DNA from: Podospora comata
Lineage: Eukaryota; Ascomycota; Sordariomycetes; Sordariales; Podosporaceae
NCBI GenBank assembly: GCA_017354895.1
Contig: CP071493.1
Span: 6,634,001 to 6,698,000 of the forward strand
DNA length: 64,000 nucleotides
Reading direction: 5' to 3'
Shown: positions 57,585 through 64,000 of the stretch, one piece after another
Position numbering within the stretch: the first letter of the stretch is position 1
Layout of the letters: each line of letters begins with the position of its first letter
Position numbers and translations under genes: made by a program
Notes under the pieces: model-generated
Databases searched by the model: none
Seen by the model: the letters and a program-made list of their open reading frames with translations, nothing else
Told to the model about the DNA's origin: nothing

Positions 57585-59361
57585 GATTATGGGTTCGGAT
57601 TTGTCGACTGGAGTTGGAAAGGTATGATGTTGAGGTCTTGATGTTTTGCGCAGGGACCGGCTAGCGTGGTGGTCTACAGGCGGGGGTTTCGATGTCGTCG
57701 CAAATACTGGCAGTGGTTACGGAAGACTGAGTACAGGATTGTCAGCAATCAAGCAGTGGATAAAGTGTCATTTAATAATGAGACGGCCTGCCGAAGCCCA
57801 GCCCCGAAAGAGTGTCCAAAACCTGGCAGTAGCAGCCTGGCAATCGTCGCATGCCACGGTGGCAGGAACGGGCAAAAGAGGCCACATACATAGAGTGATC
57901 TCGAAGAGATGATCAGCTGATCTGTCACTTCGGGTCCCAAGACAGCGCGTCAAGTCGCGGGGTGATGCAGAATGTGGTTGTGGTTGGGCAGAGATGACGA
58001 ACCACGACGACGCCGTTCAAGGGACAGAAAACTGAAAGCCGTAGTCCACAGCCGTGCCAAGCGTCCACACTCACTGGAGCAACGGTTTTCCACAAGCTCC
58101 GAGAAAGAGCGGGGACAAACAGGAACAACACAAAACCAAGAGGCAAAGAAAGGGCATCAAAGACCAGGAGGACTGAGCAATTAATACTGGGCGCAGATGT
58201 CCATGAACTGAAAACGCTTCGGGCGCCGTTGTCGAGCGCTGTGCTGCTCTCCAGCGGCAATAAATCAATGTGACGGCGGGATTGCGCATGCAACGAGGGG
58301 TCCTCTGGCGTCAGCGATGGCCTCCATCTATGGACTTCGACCTTCCGCATCGGCATCAACCGGCGAGGGCTGCATCTGAAAATAGCCTTCTCCCGTCGAA
58401 CAATTCCTCTCTGGCTTGGGTCACACTCTGAATCCAACATCGGGAACGCGAAAGCTGATCAGGCAGAACAAACCACTGACCTCAGCACGAGGGGCATGCG
58501 GACATGGTGGGGTTGAGTTCAAGTGACAAGCCGAGCCAAGACGGACCGGGGCCAACGCCAGAGAACATGTGCCGACCAGGATGTGTAGGAGCGCCAAGAC
58601 GTGTATTTGTGGTGTATGCTGTGGCACAGTACAGCGTAGAGAGCCCCGAGGTGAAGAGGGCCACAGAGACTGAAAGCATCCGCCGTAGGGTTCAGTGTAC
58701 AGATTCGATCTTCTACAGGAATGTCACAAATTCCATCATCAGCTGTCCAGCCACACATTCCCAAGCCATTCGAGATCGAGAACGGCTCAAGTCGAAATCT
58801 GGGGCTGGAAGCGCTATTCCCAATTAGGCCTTGTTTGCGCGTCTGGACCAGCCTGGCTTGGCCGCTGCTCCGCTCGTGTCCGTTGCCCTGTGCGCTTGGG
58901 AGCGGGCGGATCTCTCCACACAGGGAAACGGTCCACATTTACCTGCAACACCACCCAAGCCGCCCACAACAACACTGTATTGATACGTTCGCGTCGGGAA
59001 CGGGCACTTTGGCACGCCTCCTGCCATCGTTTGAATCATCAGTCCATCATCGTCGTCCCTTCTGAGTTGTTACTTTAAGTTATAGGCGCCATCAGCAGCA
59101 GCAAAACTTGTATTAGTGCACCGGGCCATTCAAGCTTCCCGAAACTCAATTACAAACGGCGCATAGAAAGCCAGGCCCCAGCCAGTCCCATCGGCAACGC
59201 GAGCCAGCGATACACTCGTCGAGAAATACTTGTGTTTCCGTTCAGTCAACTTCACAACTTCGGGCTGCTGGCGGGGCATCTCCAAACGAGAGGATACCAG
59301 CAGGGGTATCCTGCCGGGCGATGAGAGTTGCTCGCTTGGCCTGAAGGAGGCTCCGTCAGCC
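57585..59361. other. 1.8-kb divergent promoter region
   Basis: Between the starts of pkr1 and the F-box gene. Several open frames of 100-170 codons overlap on both strands, but none has splice or composition support. No repeat seen. Confidence 0.5.
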
Positions 59362-62364
<3,003 letters not shown>

Positions 62365-63753
62365 GAGTCCAGCTGTAGCCAGGAGACTCTGCAGGCAAGT
62401 TGGAGGTGGGACACATTCTTGTAATGGCGGCGGGTGATGCGGCGTGACGCGAGACCCTGTGAACCATAGCGTTGTCTTCTAGCTTTACTTTTATTATCTC
62501 TATCGGTTTGTGGTTTATGCCAGGAGACTTGTGGTATGGTGGTTGGCAAATGGGCGGGATTCGAACCCAAAAGGCAACAATTGAAGCGACATTGATTTGG
62601 CATGGATGCAGTGGGAAAGGGGGGATATCAAGCGGGTTTTCTTTTCTTTGCTTGTTGTAGTCTCTGTTGGTTGCTTTTACTTTTGCTACTTGCGGTGGAC
62701 TTTTGTCTTGAAGGTCAAGCATTGCTATGCATAGCATTTGCTTTGGTTGAAGAGAAGGCGAGTTATCAAGCGCATGGTTTTCTTCATTGTTTCTTTACGT
62801 TGTTGGACCCTTTGTGTTCATTCCTTTGTGCTTCTTGCTGCTGTTGTCATGTCAGTTTCAACATTTGGGAGGGAGGAGGGGGGGGGTGATAGGGCTTGTT
62901 GGAGGTAGTTTATAACAGGGTAGTCGGGATCTCTGAAGACGTAAGAAGAGGAAACACAAGTTTTATTATGAGCACACGCACATCCATAATTTTCGAGCAC
63001 TTTTATTTCCATGATGGTCTTCCGCTGCGATGAAACTGGGTGATGATGTCTGCCGCTCTGGGTACCTATCGAATCAGATCAGGCCGTACTATGCGTCAAA
63101 GCTCATCGCAAATTGCAGATGCCACCACGATGCTATATCCATGCACGTGCGCTGTTTTGTGGCCGTAAGCGGTTTGCACAAGGTCCAACATTCCGGTGTC
63201 AGGCGTGTGTGAGGCGGTTGGGATCGGTAAGTTGTGTGGAAGATAAATTCCCAGTGCACCATCTTCCGGTCGCTTCCGCCAGTCTTATATTCCTCCATGT
63301 TCTCATCCAGTTGCTTGGGAGAAATGTTGCGCATCCTTGGCCTTTGCAGTTATCAATCTGATCGCATTCAGGATCAGGGTCCATCTGATGCAGGAGCCTT
63401 ATAAAAAGCTGGGACGACACCAATGCGCTGTGCAGTGGCATTTGTATCGGTCACTCCTATCCAACCAGAGTGAGCATGACATATTGAAAGCAGTTTGACA
63501 AGACCTTGACGAGACCTCTGCAGCCATATCGTATCACTGCGGTGTTGTCAGACTGGAGATTGCAGGGTGCCCAGTGACACCTGGTTTGGCTATCAACCTC
63601 ACCAAACACTCTCCCAGCATTGATGCCAAGCAGATGTCGGGCGTCAGTGTGGAATGCTGCGAAGAGGCTTCCCATGAGACATTGGCCGCACTCGGCGGAC
63701 TCTGAGCGTTATGAGACATTTCTCAGATAAACCGGTGGGTTGGGGTTGTCAGA
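62365..63753. other. 1.4-kb convergent intergenic region
   Basis: Between the ends of the F-box gene and the edge gene. A G run sits at 62876-62887. A T-loop-like GGATTCGAACCC at about 62556 is not part of a recognisable tRNA. No gene seen. Confidence 0.55.
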
Positions 63754-64000
63754 TTAGTTGTCTTCGTCTTCCACTTCCTCAAGCGTCACCCCATGAGGAA
63801 CCTTGCTCGGGGCAGATTGCTGGGTGTCAGGCGCCCGAAGGTAGCCTTCCCGTTCCAATTGATCAGCTTCTTCAGGCTCGAGGAGGCCACCTTGTCCCTT
63901 GCCCTTTTCAATCTTCATACGCACATGTGTGGGAACGAATGCGCTGACCGCCTCCTTCCGCAAGTCTCTCACCACCGGCTTGGCCTCGTACACTGTCTTG
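63754..64000 (-). CDS. C-terminal part of an unidentified protein (runs off window)
   Basis: Open minus-strand frame from the window edge to TAA at 63756-63754, about 81 residues. The visible end reads KTVYEAKPVVRDLRKEAVSA, FVPTHVRMKIEK, GKGQGGLLEPEEADQLEREG and an acidic finish (LEEVEDEDN). The AKPxxRDLxKEAxxFVPTxVRxK block looks strongly conserved in style and recalls the C-terminal AKPxI...FVPTALRxR motif of WBP11-type splicing proteins. That link is memory-based and weak. The start and all upstream exons are outside the window. Confidence 0.6.
   Translation of the reverse strand, partial: KTVYEAKPVVRDLRKEAVSAFVPTHVRMKIEKGKGQGGLLEPEEADQLEREGYLRAPDTQQSAPSKVPHGVTLEEVEDEDN

Noticed and set aside
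57925-58440. 171-codon minus frame in the pkr1/F-box promoter
   Set aside because: No conserved pattern or splice signals; surrounded by equally long overlapping frames on both strands.
62550-62570. GGATTCGAACCC, a tRNA T-loop/B-box-like word
   Set aside because: Neither strand has an A box, anticodon arm or acceptor pairing at the right distance.

Overview
The window looks like euchromatic nuclear DNA of a filamentous ascomycete, most likely a sordariomycete and perhaps Sordariales (inference). The evidence is short introns (about 50-130 bp) with GTANGT donors, CTAAC/CTGAC branch points and YAG acceptors, CT/CA-rich 5' leaders, long intergenic regions with microsatellites, and fungal families such as CFEM, CMS1, MIX17, PKR1, a RAC/RAP pair, YVC1 and CENP-T. 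I found no rRNA or tRNA gene, CRISPR array or intact mobile element. Exon models were built by hand from splice signals and checked for reading phase.

Left third (1-25.5 kb). A 1142-residue Ser-rich protein with an N-myristoylation signal is followed by a PI-specific phospholipase C and, after a long gap, a 58-residue two-CxxC protein. A GPI-anchored CFEM surface protein and the ribosome-biogenesis factor CMS1 lie on the minus strand. After another long gap comes a RAP/RSR1-type GTPase (krev-1) with very small exons.

Middle (25.5-45.7 kb). A single-span membrane protein with an EGF-like motif follows a 4.2 kb leader region. Then come a secretory membrane protein with His-rich lumenal segments (DUF7728-like), the nucleolar RRM protein NOP6, the Rho GTPase RAC1 on the minus strand, and the kinetochore protein CENP-T, which converges with SHY1/SURF1.

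Right third (45.7-64 kb). This is a dense housekeeping block: a UBXN4-type UBX protein, MIX17 (CHCHD2/10), LRP1/RRP47, the vacuolar TRP channel YVC1, eRF1 methyltransferase MTQ2, SmD1 and PKR1. An F-box protein with a long poly-Asn tract follows, and the 3' end of an unidentified minus-strand gene runs off the right edge.

There is no operon-like logic, but themes recur. PLC, YVC1, RAC1, krev-1 and the two membrane or lipidated scaffolds all belong to plasma-membrane or vacuolar signalling and polarity. CMS1, NOP6, LRP1 and SmD1 act in RNA and ribosome biogenesis. SHY1 and MIX17 are mitochondrial, and PKR1 and the UBX protein act at the ER. No clearly new multi-gene system is visible. The most notable candidates are the 58-residue zinc-ribbon-like protein, the repeat-bearing insertion in the PLC X domain, the myristoylated scaffold and the EGF-like receptor candidate.
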